A stretch of DNA of 64,000 bases from Methylobacterium sp. Leaf99 (GCF_001422375.1 NZ_LMMU01000007.1:187006-251005); one strand, 5' to 3'. Shown: positions 41,888 through 55,161, counted from the first letter of the stretch. The notes: a model not told the origin generated them from the letters alone. Translations and numbers: made by a program.

Positions 41888-44710
41888 TCACTGACCCAAC
41901 CGCTCCAGCAGGGCCGGCACGTGGACCTGATCCGCCTTGTAGTTGCCGGTGAGGGTGTAGATCACGAAGTTGACCCCCCCGCGAAACGCCATCTCGCGCT
42001 GGCGCTCCTCGCCGCCGACGACGGGGTAGAGCGGCTCGCCGCGCTTGCCCACGGCCCAGGCGGCGGCGAGATCGTTGCCCGTGATGACGATGGGCGACAC
42101 CCCGTCCCCGGCCCGCGCCGGGCGACGCTCGGTGCCCTCCGCGGCCGGGGGCAGTGCCTCGACCCAGGTCTGACCGGTGGCGTAGCGGCCGGGGAACGTG
42201 TCCACGAGGTAGAACGCCTTGGTCAGCACGTGGTCGGCCGGGATCGGCTCGAGCTCGGGAACCTCGAGGGTGGAGAGCATGGTGCGGAGATACAGGGCTT
42301 CCGGCGTCGGCGGCCCGCCGGGGCGTGCGGTGAGCGCATCGCGGGTGTCGAACAGGACGGTGCCGCCGTTGCGCATGAATGCGTCGATGCGCCGGATCGC
42401 AACGGCGCTTGGCTGGGGCCTGCCGGCGACGATGGGCCAGTAGATCAGCGGATAGAACGCGAGCTCGTCCTTGGCCGGGTCGATGCCGATGGGGTCGCCC
42501 GGCTCCAGGGCTGTCCGGTTGGCGAGCACCTGCGTCAGGCCGGCGAGGCCGGCGCGGCTCGCCGTGTCCGCCGCCTCGTCGCCGGTGACGACGAAGACCA
42601 GACGCGTGGCGAGGGCCGAGTCGATGCCGTTCGGCCGTCCGGCCGCCTGGGGTTGGCTCTGGGCTTGGGCTTGGGCCCGCGCCGGCATGAGGTTCGGTGC
42701 CGCGAGGCAGAGGATGACGGCGGCGGCCGTGGCGGCGCGGCCGCCGACGCGGCGAAGGAAGCCGCCGAGCCAGAGGCCCGCGAGGGTGTCGAGCAGAAGG
42801 AGCATGAGGGCCAGGGTGAAGAGCGTGGCGCGGAGATCGAGGGTCTCGGCGCCGGCGAGCGACCCCGTGCGGGCGGCGGCCAGGGGGGCGAAGTCGAGGG
42901 GCTTGAGGCGGTCGGCCGCCGTCAGGGCGTTGACGGCGACGCCGCCATCGGCGGGACCGTAGAAGCCGGGCGGATGCTCGAACGAGCCGCGTTCGGCGTA
43001 ATCCCCCGGGACGGCGGTGGCGCCGGCCGGCGGCGTGCCGAGGGCCCCGAACCCATCGAGGGTCAGGCGCGGGGCGAGCACGGCGGCGGGGGGACGGGCG
43101 ACGTCGCCGGCCGGGGCCGCGCCGGTGCCGGCGAGCGCCACCACCCGGCGCAGCATGTCGATGAACAGGCCCGACAGGGGCAGGTTCGACCACGTGGTGT
43201 CGGCGGTGACGTGGAACAGAACCACGAGGCCTTGGCCCCGCTTCTGCGCCGTCACGATGGGCGTGCCGTCCTGCAGGGAGGCCCAGGTGCGGCCGGGCAG
43301 CTCGCCGTCTGGCTCGGCGAGGATCTGGCGCCGCACCCCGATATCGGCCGGGGAGACGAGGCCGGCGAACGGGCTCTCGGGGGCGAAGGCCGCCAGGGTC
43401 TTCGGGCTGTCCCAAGACAGGGTGCCGCCGAGGGTCCGGCCGCCCCGGCGCAGGCGCACGGGCACGAGGGGGTCGTTGCCGGCGGCGAGCCGCGGCCCGG
43501 CGAAGCGCAGGAGCAGGCCGCCCCCGTCCACGAAGGCTTCGACGCGCTCCAGGGTGGCGGCGTCGAGGGCCCCGACATCGGCCAGCACCAGGACGGAGAC
43601 CTGCCCGTCGAGCATCTGCGCCACGGATTCGGCGACGCCCTTGACGCCGCGCGGCTCCTGCACGTCGGCGAAGGGCACCAGGGCGCGGGACAGGTAGTGG
43701 GTCGGGGCCAGGAGCGGCTGGGCCTGATCGCTGGTGCCGCCGAAGACGAGGCCGACGCGGCGGCGCTTGCCGCGCTCGTCCACGAGGGTCACGGCACCGG
43801 CCGAGCGCTCGCCGAGGATCTCCAGGCGGCTGATGCCGTTGCGCAGTTCCACCGGCAGGTCGAAGCCGATCTCGGCCTCCGTGGCACCGTCCGCGAAGGT
43901 GAAACCCTGCTCGGCGAGCGGCAGGCCCTTCTGATCGAGGGCGCGCACGGTTCCGGCGTCGCGGCCATTGGGCGATGCGCGCAGGGCGTGGGCGGTCAGC
44001 CGGCCGCCGGATTCGGCGGCAGACAGGGCGAGGGCCGGCGGACGGTCGGCCCTCAGAATGGTGAGACTGGTGCCGTGCTTGCGGACGAGGTCGGCGAGGC
44101 CCCCGGCGAAGGCGTCCTCGCCCGGCCCCGCGACGCCGTCGCTGATCCACAGGGCGGCCGCACCGGGGCTGCGGTCGAAGAACGCCGCGAGGGCGGGCAG
44201 ATGCGCGCCGCGCGTCGCGAGATGCGGCCGGGGCGCGATGGCGCGCAGGCGTTCGAGCGCGTCGGCGGGCACGCGCACCTCGATGGGCGCGGCCGGTTCC
44301 GCCAGGGCCACCAGGGCCACGGGCCGCCCGTCGCGAGCGGCGGTCTCGACGGCGTCGTCGGCGACCCTCAGGCGCTTGCGCCAGTCGTGGGCGGCAGTGA
44401 ATCCGTTGTCGATCAGCACCACGAGGGGCGTGCGGCCGGCCTCCCCGCCGAGGCCCGACGGATTCCAGACCGGGCCGGAGACGGCGAGGATCAGGAAGGC
44501 GGCGACGAGCAGGCGCAGGATCAGGAGCCAGGGCGGCGTGCGGGCCGGCGTCTCGCGCCTGGGCAGCAGGTCGGCCATGATCGCCAGGGGCGGAAAGTCG
44601 ATGCGGCGCGGGCGCGGCGGCGTCACCCGCAGGAGGAACCACAGGGCCGGCAGGGCGATGAGCGCGGCGAGCGCCAGGGGCGCGGCGAAGGTCAGGGGCA
44701 ATCCGAGCAC
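41888..44710 (-). CDS. DUF4159 membrane protein with BatA-like N-terminus
   Basis: The 940-residue protein has two N-terminal membrane helices with the aerotolerance-regulator pattern (PPRPRRIDFPPLAIMADLLPRRETPARTPPWLLILRLL). A VWA-like or amidotransferase-like periplasmic middle follows. Further helices lie near 630-680, and the C-terminal DUF4159 domain (LVFVVTGDEAAD...FYPLIYWPIVAGRPQPS...GGTVLFDTRDA...HVLTKAFYLVDTFPGRY) closes it. The start is GTG at 44710 with GAGGA upstream, 11 bases after the DUF58 gene. Such proteins accompany MoxR ATPases and DUF58 proteins; the exact role is unknown, and envelope stress or assembly of exported complexes is proposed in the family. Confidence 0.82.
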   Translation of the reverse strand: MLGLPLTFAAPLALAALIALPALWFLLRVTPPRPRRIDFPPLAIMADLLPRRETPARTPPWLLILRLLVAAFLILAVSGPVWNPSGLGGEAGRTPLVVLIDNGFTAAHDWRKRLRVADDAVETAARDGRPVALVALAEPAAPIEVRVPADALERLRAIAPRPHLATRGAHLPALAAFFDRSPGAAALWISDGVAGPGEDAFAGGLADLVRKHGTSLTILRADRPPALALSAAESGGRLTAHALRASPNGRDAGTVRALDQKGLPLAEQGFTFADGATEAEIGFDLPVELRNGISRLEILGERSAGAVTLVDERGKRRRVGLVFGGTSDQAQPLLAPTHYLSRALVPFADVQEPRGVKGVAESVAQMLDGQVSVLVLADVGALDAATLERVEAFVDGGGLLLRFAGPRLAAGNDPLVPVRLRRGGRTLGGTLSWDSPKTLAAFAPESPFAGLVSPADIGVRRQILAEPDGELPGRTWASLQDGTPIVTAQKRGQGLVVLFHVTADTTWSNLPLSGLFIDMLRRVVALAGTGAAPAGDVARPPAAVLAPRLTLDGFGALGTPPAGATAVPGDYAERGSFEHPPGFYGPADGGVAVNALTAADRLKPLDFAPLAAARTGSLAGAETLDLRATLFTLALMLLLLDTLAGLWLGGFLRRVGGRAATAAAVILCLAAPNLMPARAQAQAQSQPQAAGRPNGIDSALATRLVFVVTGDEAADTASRAGLAGLTQVLANRTALEPGDPIGIDPAKDELAFYPLIYWPIVAGRPQPSAVAIRRIDAFMRNGGTVLFDTRDALTARPGGPPTPEALYLRTMLSTLEVPELEPIPADHVLTKAFYLVDTFPGRYATGQTWVEALPPAAEGTERRPARAGDGVSPIVITGNDLAAAWAVGKRGEPLYPVVGGEERQREMAFRGGVNFVIYTLTGNYKADQVHVPALLERLGQ

Positions 44711-44721
44711 GGTGTCGATCC

Positions 44722-45657
44722 TCAGCCGGTCCCGCGCGCGGCGGCGACGAGGGTGAGCAGGCGAAGGGCGGCTTCGCTGGCCGGTCGGTCGGTGCGGTGG
44801 ATGGTCAGGGTCCAGCCCTGGGCGCGGGCGACCTCGGAGAGGCCGGCCCGGTGCTCGGCGATGCGCGCGCGGTAGGCCTCGCCCCAGGCCCCGGCATCGC
44901 CGATGGCGAGGCTCCGGCTCGTCTCGGGGTCGTGCAGGACGGCCTGGCCCGAGAACGGGAAGGTTTCCTCCACGGGATCGACGATCATCACGAGGTGACC
45001 GTGGGTGCCGTGCGCCGCGATGGTCTCCACGGCGGCGCGCACGTCGGCCAGCGGCGACAGGAAATCGCTGATCAGGATCGCTTCGTCGAAGCGGCCCGGC
45101 GTGGCGCGGGGCGGCGTGTCGCGGGTGAGGCCGGCCCGGTCGCCGACGAGGGCCTGGGCCAGGGTCTCGACGATGCGGCGCGAGGTGACGGCGCGGGTGA
45201 GGCCCAGGAGCCCCGTGCGCTCGCCGCCCTCCACCAGGGTGTCGGCGAGGGCGAAGGCCAGGACCAGGGCGCGCTCGACCTTGGGGGCCTGGGCGAGGTG
45301 CGAGGCGAAGCCCATGGAGGCGGAGCGGTCGATCCAGAACCAGATGTTGTGGGCCGCCTCCCATTCGCGCTCGCGCACATACAGCCGGTCGTCGCGGGCC
45401 GAGCGGCGCCAGTCGATGCGCGCGGCGGCCTCGCCGGCGACGAAGGGGCGGAACTGCCAGAAGCTCTCGCCCGGTCCGGCCCGGCGGCGGCCGTGCAGGC
45501 CGTGGGCCAGGGTGGTCGAGACGCGGCGCGCCTCGAGGATCAGGCGCGGCATCCGCTCGGCGAGGGAGAGGGCGCTCTCGGTCTCGCGCCGCCCCGGCGA
45601 TCGGGCCTCGGCGGCGAGCACCCGCGTGGGGGCCATCCGCGTGGGGACCATGGCCAT
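44722..45657 (-). CDS. DUF58 domain protein
   Basis: The 311-residue protein has the DUF58 core GLHGRRRAGPGESFWQFRPFVAGEAAARIDWRRSARDDRLYVREREWEAAHN (near residues 53-104). A MIDAS-like FWIDRSASMGF and a VWA-type remainder (EAILISDFLSPL) follow. DUF58 proteins partner MoxR ATPases. It lies 3 bases after moxR and 11 bases before the DUF4159 gene, so the three are one operon. The start at 45657 is the first in-frame ATG; a start a few codons in is possible. Confidence 0.88.
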   Translation of the reverse strand: MAMVPTRMAPTRVLAAEARSPGRRETESALSLAERMPRLILEARRVSTTLAHGLHGRRRAGPGESFWQFRPFVAGEAAARIDWRRSARDDRLYVREREWEAAHNIWFWIDRSASMGFASHLAQAPKVERALVLAFALADTLVEGGERTGLLGLTRAVTSRRIVETLAQALVGDRAGLTRDTPPRATPGRFDEAILISDFLSPLADVRAAVETIAAHGTHGHLVMIVDPVEETFPFSGQAVLHDPETSRSLAIGDAGAWGEAYRARIAEHRAGLSEVARAQGWTLTIHRTDRPASEAALRLLTLVAAARGTG

Positions 45658-45660
45658 GGG

Positions 45661-46665
45661 CTAGAGCTTGGCCGCGAGCCCGGCGATGAGACCCGGAATG
45701 GTCTCGCCGTCGGCGCGCGCGGCGAAGCTCAGGGCCATGCGGTGCTTGAGGACGGGTTCGGCCAAAGCCTTCACGTCGGCGATGGAGGGCGCGACGCGGC
45801 CCTCGATGAGGGCGCGGGCACGCACCGCCAGGGTCAGGGCCTGGCTGGCGCGGGGGCCGGGTCCCCACAGGAGCTTGCCCTTGAGGGACGGGTCGCCGCC
45901 CTCGGGGCGGGCCGAGCGCACGAGGTCGAGGATCGCATCGACCACGGCATCGCCCACGGGCAAGCGGCGCACGAGGCGCTGGGCCGTGAGGAGCTGCTCC
46001 GTCGTCATCACCGCCTGGGGCTTGTGGTCGTCGACACCCGTGGTCTCGATGAGGATGCGGCGCTCGGCGGCCCGGTCGGGATAGCCGACGTCGATCTCCA
46101 GCAGGAACCGGTCGAGCTGGGCTTCCGGCAGCGGATAGGTGCCCTCCTGCTCGATGGGGTTCTGGGTCGCCAGGACGTGGAAGGGCCGGGGCAGGTCGTG
46201 GCGCTCGCCGGCGACGGAGACGAAATGCTCCTGCATCGCCTGCAGCAGGGCCGACTGGGTGCGCGGACTGGCGCGGTTGATCTCGTCGGCCATGAGGAGC
46301 TGGGTGAAGACCGGCCCCTTCACGAACCGGAACGAGCGGTGCCGGTTGGCGTCCTCGTCCAAGATTTCGGTGCCGAGGATGTCCGAGGGCATCAGGTCGG
46401 GGGTGAACTGGACCCGGCGGCCGTCGAGGCCGAGCACGGTGCCGAGGGTCTCCACCAGCTTGGTCTTGGCGAGGCCGGGTAGGCCGACGAGCAGGCCGTG
46501 GCCGCCGGAGAGGATGGTGATCAGCGAGAGATCGACCACCTGCTCCTGGCCGAAGATGACCTTGTGGACCGCCTCGCGTGCGCCGCCCACGGCCCCGAGA
46601 CACGCCTCCGCCGTGGCGACGATGCCGTCGTCGAGGGTCGTGGCCGGCTGGGAGCCCTGCGTCAT
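45661..46665 (-). CDS. MoxR-family AAA+ ATPase
   Basis: The 334-residue ATPase has Walker A GLPGLAKT near residue 54, Walker B LLMADEINRA near 115, sensor 1 in HVLATQNPIEQEGTYPLPEAQLDRF and the C-terminal lid domain. MoxR ATPases act as chaperones that mature protein complexes; in methylotrophs the founding member acts on methanol dehydrogenase, but this one belongs to the general DUF58-linked group. The ATG at 46665 gives MTQGSQPATT. It heads the operon and is divergent from the DUF1285 gene. Confidence 0.92.
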   Translation of the reverse strand: MTQGSQPATTLDDGIVATAEACLGAVGGAREAVHKVIFGQEQVVDLSLITILSGGHGLLVGLPGLAKTKLVETLGTVLGLDGRRVQFTPDLMPSDILGTEILDEDANRHRSFRFVKGPVFTQLLMADEINRASPRTQSALLQAMQEHFVSVAGERHDLPRPFHVLATQNPIEQEGTYPLPEAQLDRFLLEIDVGYPDRAAERRILIETTGVDDHKPQAVMTTEQLLTAQRLVRRLPVGDAVVDAILDLVRSARPEGGDPSLKGKLLWGPGPRASQALTLAVRARALIEGRVAPSIADVKALAEPVLKHRMALSFAARADGETIPGLIAGLAAKL

Positions 46666-46915
46666 GCGGTGTCGGTCCTCGCGGTCCGCTTCGACGTCTT
46701 GAGGTCGATGGCGGGGAAATGGGATCGGCCGGAGGCCGGCCGTGAGCGACAAGTGTGGCGCCGTTTGCGCCACCCTGGCAAGGTCGGCGCGACGACGCAG
46801 GCGGCGCCTTGCGTTTGACAGTGCCTTTCCGGCCGCGAATCGGACGCAGGCGCCCATCGCGCCGATTGCGGTCGCGGGCGTTCCCAAGCCGTCCCCAAGC
46901 GCTATCTTGATGGGT

Positions 46916-47485
46916 ATGACGCCGTCGCAATCCGATCCGACCATCGACCGCCTGAGCGCCGCCCTCGGTGACCTGCCCCGGCGCGGACCGCCGCCCGTCG
47001 AGCAGTGGAACCCACCCTATTGCGGGCCCATCGACATGCGCATCGCCGCCGACGGGACGTGGTTCCACGATGGCGCGCCGATCCGGCGCCCGGCGCTCGT
47101 CAAGCTGTTCGCCTCGATCCTGCGGCGCGAGCCCGATGGCCGCGTCGTGCTGGTGACGCCCGTGGAGAGCGTCGGGATCACCGTGGAGGACGCCGCCTTC
47201 GTCGCCGTCGAGATGGCGGTGGAGGGGGACGGCGACGGCCGCCGCATCGCGCTCCGCACCAACGTCGACGACCTCGTGGCGGTGGATTCCGATCACGCCC
47301 TGCGGTTCGAGGAGGACGAGGCCGGGGGCCTGCGCCCCTACGTCCACGTCCGGCGCGGCCTGTGGGCCCTGGTCACCCGGGCTCTGACCTACGACCTCGT
47401 CGCCCTGGCCGAAGAGCGCGACGGCTGGCTCGGCATCGCGGCCGGCGGCACGTTCCACCGGATCGCGCCCAGCGGCGTCGCATGA
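46916..47485 (+). CDS. DUF1285 protein
   Basis: The 189-residue protein fits DUF1285 (WNPPYCGPIDMRIAADGTWFHDGAPIRRPALVKLFASILRRE, then PVESVGITVEDAAFVAVEM). No biochemical function is established for the family. The ATG at 46916 is used, with another two codons upstream at 46910. Its stop overlaps the start of the NUDIX gene (ATGA). The four genes from here to the CCA transferase read as one operon, divergent from moxR, an arrangement I recall in other alphaproteobacteria. Confidence 0.85.
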   Translation: MTPSQSDPTIDRLSAALGDLPRRGPPPVEQWNPPYCGPIDMRIAADGTWFHDGAPIRRPALVKLFASILRREPDGRVVLVTPVESVGITVEDAAFVAVEMAVEGDGDGRRIALRTNVDDLVAVDSDHALRFEEDEAGGLRPYVHVRRGLWALVTRALTYDLVALAEERDGWLGIAAGGTFHRIAPSGVA

Positions 47486-48114
47486 GCGATGCTGCCGTCG
47501 CCGATCTCGTCCGGCGCGCCGCCCGGTATCTCGATGCGGAACCGCCGGGGCCGGGCGACCCGACGGCCAACCCGCGCGGCGACCACGACCTCGACGGCAT
47601 CGACGTGGTGCCGGAGGGGCCGCACCGGCACGCGGCGGTGCTGGTGCCGGTGGTGCCGCGGCCCGATGGGCTCGGCGTCGTGTTCACCGTCCGCTCGGCG
47701 CACCTGCGCGACCATTCCGGCCAAATCGCGTTTCCGGGCGGCAAGATCGACCCCACGGACGCCACGCCCGCCGACGCCGCCCTGCGCGAGGCCCACGAGG
47801 AGATCGGCCTCGCGGCCGGCGCGATCCGGACGCTGGGCTACCTCGATCCCTACCTCTCGGCCACGGGATTCCTGGTAACGCCAGTGCTCGGCCTCGTCGA
47901 TCCGGACGCCACCCTGCGCCTCAACCCCGACGAGGTCGCCGAGACCTTCGAGGCACCCCTGTCCTACCTCTTCGACCCGGGCCGACGCCGGATCGAGAGT
48001 GCGATCTGGCGGGGACGCACCCGGCGCTACTATGTGATCGCCTACGGCGCCCATCGGATCTGGGGCGTGACGGCCGGCATCGTGAACAACCTGCACGAGC
48101 GCCTGTATCCCTGA
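47482..48114 (+). CDS. NUDIX hydrolase, CoA pyrophosphatase type
   Basis: The 210-residue protein contains the Nudix box FPGGKIDPTDATPADAALREAHEEIGL (G-x5-E-x7-REUXEE-x-G-U, near residues 85-110). It is preceded by the CoA-pyrophosphatase pattern VRSAHLRDHSGQIAFPGG, as in NudL/Nudt7-like enzymes that split CoA into phosphopantetheine and 3',5'-ADP. The substrate is assigned by family resemblance. Translation is coupled to the DUF1285 gene through ATGA. Confidence 0.88.
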   Translation: MSDAAVADLVRRAARYLDAEPPGPGDPTANPRGDHDLDGIDVVPEGPHRHAAVLVPVVPRPDGLGVVFTVRSAHLRDHSGQIAFPGGKIDPTDATPADAALREAHEEIGLAAGAIRTLGYLDPYLSATGFLVTPVLGLVDPDATLRLNPDEVAETFEAPLSYLFDPGRRRIESAIWRGRTRRYYVIAYGAHRIWGVTAGIVNNLHERLYP

Positions 48115-48150
48115 TCCGGCGCGCCGCGCGCCGGCCCGAATGAGAATGTC

Positions 48151-48408
48151 ATGATCCGCAAGCTCGTCGAGGAAGTCCTGATCTTCCTCCTGCCGTTCCT
48201 GCTGTTCGCGGGGTATCTCGCCCTCAGCGGCCGGCATCCCCGGCACCATGCCCATTGGCAGGGCCAAGTCTTCCGCCTGACCCTGGCGGGAATCGTTCTG
48301 GTGATCCTGTCCCTCGTGGCGACGGGCCTGTTCGGCGAGCGCCATCGCGGCGGCTACGTGCCCCCGCACATGGAGAACGGCGTGGTGGTGCCGGGCCAGT
48401 TCCAGTGA
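48151..48408 (+). CDS. Small membrane protein (85 aa), DUF6111-like
   Basis: Two hydrophobic segments (about 8-27 and 43-62) flank a short basic loop, and the C-terminus reads GGYVPPHMENGVVVPGQ. Proteins of this size and ending accompany the CCA transferase gene in Rhizobiales, and the DUF name is from memory. Function unknown. The next gene starts within its stop codon (GTGA). Confidence 0.75.
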   Translation: MIRKLVEEVLIFLLPFLLFAGYLALSGRHPRHHAHWQGQVFRLTLAGIVLVILSLVATGLFGERHRGGYVPPHMENGVVVPGQFQ

Positions 48409-49637
48409 GCGGGCACCGCCTCGATCCCGATGGACCGGGCCGTCTCCTCACGGCGCCCGGCCTCGCCCGGGTGCTGACGGCCCTGAGCGTCCCGGGCGAG
48501 CACACCCGCCTCGTCGGCGGCTGCGTCCGCGACGCGCTCCTCGGCCACCCGTCCAACGACATCGATCTCGCCACCACGCTCCTGCCCGAGGCCGTCATCG
48601 CCCGCGCCCGTGCCGCCGGCCTGCGCAGCATCCCCACGGGGATTGCGCACGGCACCGTCACGCTCATGGCCGAGGGGGCGACGTTCGAGGTCACCACCCT
48701 GCGGGAGGACATCGAGACCGACGGGCGCCACGCCGTGGTCCGCTTCGGCCGCGATTTCGGCCTCGACGCGGCGCGGCGGGATTTCACCATCAACGCCCTC
48801 TCGGTCGATGCGAACGGGGAACTGCACGACACGACGGGGGGCTTGGCGGACCTCGCGGCCGGCCGCGTCCGCTTCATCGGCGAGGCCGCGACCCGCATCC
48901 GCGAGGATGCCTTACGCATCCTGCGGTTCTTCCGGTTCCAGGCCCGCTACGGCGCCGGGGCGCCCGATCCCGAGGGGCTGGCGGCCTGCATCGGCGCGCG
49001 GGCTTCCCTCGATGGCCTGTCGCGCGAGCGGGTGCGGGCGGAATTCCTGAAGCTGCTCCTCGCCCCCGGTGCGGTGCCGGCGATGACGACCTTGAGCGAG
49101 ACCGGGCTCCTCGGCCGCCTTGTCGGCGGAATCGGCGACCTGCGGCGGTTCGAACGGGTGGCGCGGCCGAATTGGGACGAGACCGCACGGTTGGCGGCCC
49201 TCGCGGTGTTCTCGGTGGACGACGCCGAGCGGCTGGCCCAGCGGCTGCGCCTGTCGAAGGCGGAGCAGAACGGGCTCGTGGCCTATGCCGGGGCGCTCGT
49301 CGCCGTGAAGGACAGGGCCGAGATCGACGGTTTCGGCGTCCGCAGCCTGACGGTGGTGCACGGAATCCGGGCGCTCGCGCTCGCTTTCGCCGCTCTGGAC
49401 GGCGGCGACCGGGTGCATCTGACGGCGGAGGCCCGCGACCTGCTCGGGCGGATGGTGCGGGGCGACGTGCCCGTCCCGGTCTTCCCCCTCACCGGGGGCG
49501 ACCTCATGGCCCTGGGCATCCCGGCCGGGCCGGAGATCGGGCGGCGGCTCGGCCGCGCCCGGGCGGTCTGGCTCGCCGGAGGCTGTCAGGCCGATGCGGG
49601 CACGCGCAGGATTCTGCTCGCCCGCGCCCTGGACTGA
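48405..49637 (+). CDS. CCA tRNA nucleotidyltransferase / poly(A) polymerase family
   Basis: The 410-residue enzyme adds or repairs the CCA end of tRNA. The nucleotidyltransferase head has RLVGGCVRDALLG and the catalytic DID in NDIDLAT (near residues 30-50). RRDFTINALSVD, GRVRFIGEAATRIREDALRILRFFRF and a helical C-terminal part follow. The start is GTG at 48405, overlapping the preceding stop. It is convergent with atpC, 17 bases away. Confidence 0.9.
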   Translation: MSGHRLDPDGPGRLLTAPGLARVLTALSVPGEHTRLVGGCVRDALLGHPSNDIDLATTLLPEAVIARARAAGLRSIPTGIAHGTVTLMAEGATFEVTTLREDIETDGRHAVVRFGRDFGLDAARRDFTINALSVDANGELHDTTGGLADLAAGRVRFIGEAATRIREDALRILRFFRFQARYGAGAPDPEGLAACIGARASLDGLSRERVRAEFLKLLLAPGAVPAMTTLSETGLLGRLVGGIGDLRRFERVARPNWDETARLAALAVFSVDDAERLAQRLRLSKAEQNGLVAYAGALVAVKDRAEIDGFGVRSLTVVHGIRALALAFAALDGGDRVHLTAEARDLLGRMVRGDVPVPVFPLTGGDLMALGIPAGPEIGRRLGRARAVWLAGGCQADAGTRRILLARALD

Positions 49638-49654
49638 GCCTCGGAGCGCCGGTC

Positions 49655-50056
49655 TCAGAACGCGAGGGCGACCTTGGCGTCCTGAAGCTGGACGATCTGG
49701 CCGTTGAGCTCGTCCTTCTTGGCGAAATCCGTCGTCGCGTCGCGCTGGAGTTCGATGGCGGCGATGTCGCGATCGAGGGATTCCGGCGTGATCTCCTCGA
49801 ACGGGTTGGCCCGCTCGGCGATGACCGTGACGGAGGTGGGGCCGATATCGGCGAAGCCGCCGCGCACCAGCACGCGCTTGCCGGTGTGACCCGCCTCGTT
49901 GATGACGATGACGCCGACCTTGAGGGCGGTCAGGACGGGGGCGTGCCCCGGCAGGACGGTCATCTCGCCCTCGACGCCGGGCAGCTGAACGGCCTCGATG
50001 GGGCCGGAATACACCGTCCGCTCGGGACCGACGAAATCGAACTGGAAGGTGGCCAT
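49655..50056 (-). CDS. atpC: ATP synthase epsilon subunit
   Basis: The 133-residue F1 subunit couples rotation and inhibits ATP hydrolysis. The N-terminal beta-sandwich (FDFVGPERTVYSGPIEAVQLPGVEGEMTVLPGHAPVLTAL) and VLVRGGFADIGPTSVTVIAERA are diagnostic. A C-terminal helical pair follows. It is the last gene of the atp operon, 77 bases after the small membrane gene rather than directly after atpD. Confidence 0.95.
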   Translation of the reverse strand: MATFQFDFVGPERTVYSGPIEAVQLPGVEGEMTVLPGHAPVLTALKVGVIVINEAGHTGKRVLVRGGFADIGPTSVTVIAERANPFEEITPESLDRDIAAIELQRDATTDFAKKDELNGQIVQLQDAKVALAF

Positions 50057-50133
50057 GACGTCGCGAATCCCGGTTCGGGGTGTCTGTCGTTGAGGGACGG
50101 CGCGCGGCCCGGGGCCGTGCGCCGTGGAACGGT

Positions 50134-50382
50134 TCAGGCCCGGCCGCGACCGGCGACGAAGCCGGCGCCGAGGCCGAGAGCCGCGCCGATGACGGCGAAG
50201 ATGCCGATATGCTGCATCTGGCCGGTGGTCAGGGAGCCGCCGCCCGTACCGGCCGGCTTGTCCCCCTGAACCTCGAGGCTGAAGTCACCGATCTTGATCT
50301 CGGCGGCCTGGGGCCGGGTCAGGTACCCGACGAGGCCGCCGACCACGAGGCCGACGAGGAGAAGTCCGATCCTGGTGTTCAA
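50134..50382 (-). CDS. Small two-helix membrane protein inside the atp operon (82 aa)
   Basis: The gene lies between atpD and atpC, 2 bases after the atpD stop, so it must be on the atp transcript. The start is TTG at 50382 (no ATG is available before residue 56). The product has a helix at about 5-21 (GLLLVGLVVGGLVGYLT), a polar middle (EIKIGDFSLEVQGDKPAGTGGGS) and a glycine-rich helix at about 58-78 ending GRGRA. It does not resemble atpI, atpZ or the zeta subunit. Function unknown. Confidence 0.68.
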   Translation of the reverse strand: MNTRIGLLLVGLVVGGLVGYLTRPQAAEIKIGDFSLEVQGDKPAGTGGGSLTTGQMQHIGIFAVIGAALGLGAGFVAGRGRA

Positions 50383-50384
50383 GA

Positions 50385-51872
<1,488 letters not shown>

Positions 51873-51890
51873 TCAGGGTGCCGGAGCGGC

Positions 51891-52766
51891 CTAGAGGGCC
51901 TCGGCGCCCGAGATGATTTCGATGAGTTCCTTGGTGATCATGGCCTGACGCGTGCGGTTGTAGATCTGCGTCTGCTTCTTGATCATCTCGCCGGCGTTGC
52001 GCGTGGCGGAGTCCATGGCACCCGTGCGGGCGCCCTGCTCGGAGGCGGCGTTCTCGAGGAGGGCCCGGAACACCTGCACCGTGAGATTGCGCGGCAGCAG
52101 GGTGTCGAGGATCGCCTCTTCGTTCGGCTCGAACTGCAGGGCGGCGTCGGGGGCGGTGGCGCCGGTCACGGGCAGTTCGGCCGGGATCAGCTTCTGGGCG
52201 GTGGGCACCTGCGCGATCACCGAGCGGAAACGCGAGTAGAACAGCGTCGCGACATCGAACTCGCCGGCCTCGAAGCGGGCGATGACGCTGTCGGCGATCT
52301 CGGCGGCGAACTCGTAATCCACCGGCCTGTTGCCGCGCAGGTCCCGGTTCTCGACGATCTGATCGCGGTACTGGCGGCGCAGGAGGTCGTAGCCCTTCTT
52401 GCCCACGGTGACGATCTTCACCGTCTTGCCCTCGGCGGTGAGCCGGCGGATGTGCTCGCGGGCCAGACGCACGATGGACGAATTGAAGCCGCCGCACAGG
52501 CCGCGATCGGCCGTGCAGACGATGAGCAGGTGGGTCTTCTCCGCGCCGGTGCCGGACAGGAGCTTCGGACCCTGGACGCCGCCGACGAGGTTCGCGGCGA
52601 GGTTGCCGAGCACCTGGGACATCTTCTCGGCGTAGGGACGCGCGCTCTCGGCGGCCATCTGGGCGCGCCGCAGCTTGGCGGCGGCGACCATCTGCATGGC
52701 CTTGGTGATCTTCTGCGTCCCCTTCACCGAAGCGATGCGGTTACGCAGATCCTTCAAACTCGCCAT
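51891..52766 (-). CDS. atpG: ATP synthase gamma subunit
   Basis: The 291-residue central stalk subunit has the N-terminal coiled-coil helix [36 protein letters not shown] and the C-terminal signature [41 protein letters not shown]. The middle [21 protein letters not shown] is also diagnostic. It lies between atpA and atpD. Confidence 0.98.
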   Translation of the reverse strand: MASLKDLRNRIASVKGTQKITKAMQMVAAAKLRRAQMAAESARPYAEKMSQVLGNLAANLVGGVQGPKLLSGTGAEKTHLLIVCTADRGLCGGFNSSIVRLAREHIRRLTAEGKTVKIVTVGKKGYDLLRRQYRDQIVENRDLRGNRPVDYEFAAEIADSVIARFEAGEFDVATLFYSRFRSVIAQVPTAQKLIPAELPVTGATAPDAALQFEPNEEAILDTLLPRNLTVQVFRALLENAASEQGARTGAMDSATRNAGEMIKKQTQIYNRTRQAMITKELIEIISGAEAL

Positions 52767-52878
52767 GGGTGTCTTCCAGATCCATCCGCTGCGGCTCGAA
52801 GAGGGCCCGGCCTTCCGGGCGCCTCGTTCACACTGACGTTCGGCCGGTCCGTGGGGACCGGCCGAGGGTCGTTCAGGC

Positions 52879-55074
<2,196 letters not shown>

Positions 55075-55161
55075 CTAGGGTTCCGGCCGCCGTGTACCGT
55101 GTCCGGCGCAGGCGTGCGAAACCGTCAGGATTGGGAACGTGCCGGTCTGCGCGGGTCATGG

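Noticed and set aside
41870-44875. A long plus-strand open frame of about 1000 codons opposite the DUF4159 gene
   Set aside because: It is antisense to a gene with clear domains, has Gly/Ala/Arg/His-biased content and no recognisable motif. Long shadow frames are expected at this GC content.
41888-47458. A single minus-strand frame of 1856 codons spanning DUF4159, DUF58 and MoxR coordinates
   Set aside because: Only the part below 44710 has the DUF4159 protein. The remainder is out of frame with the DUF58 and MoxR proteins and is arginine/proline-rich, so no fusion protein exists.
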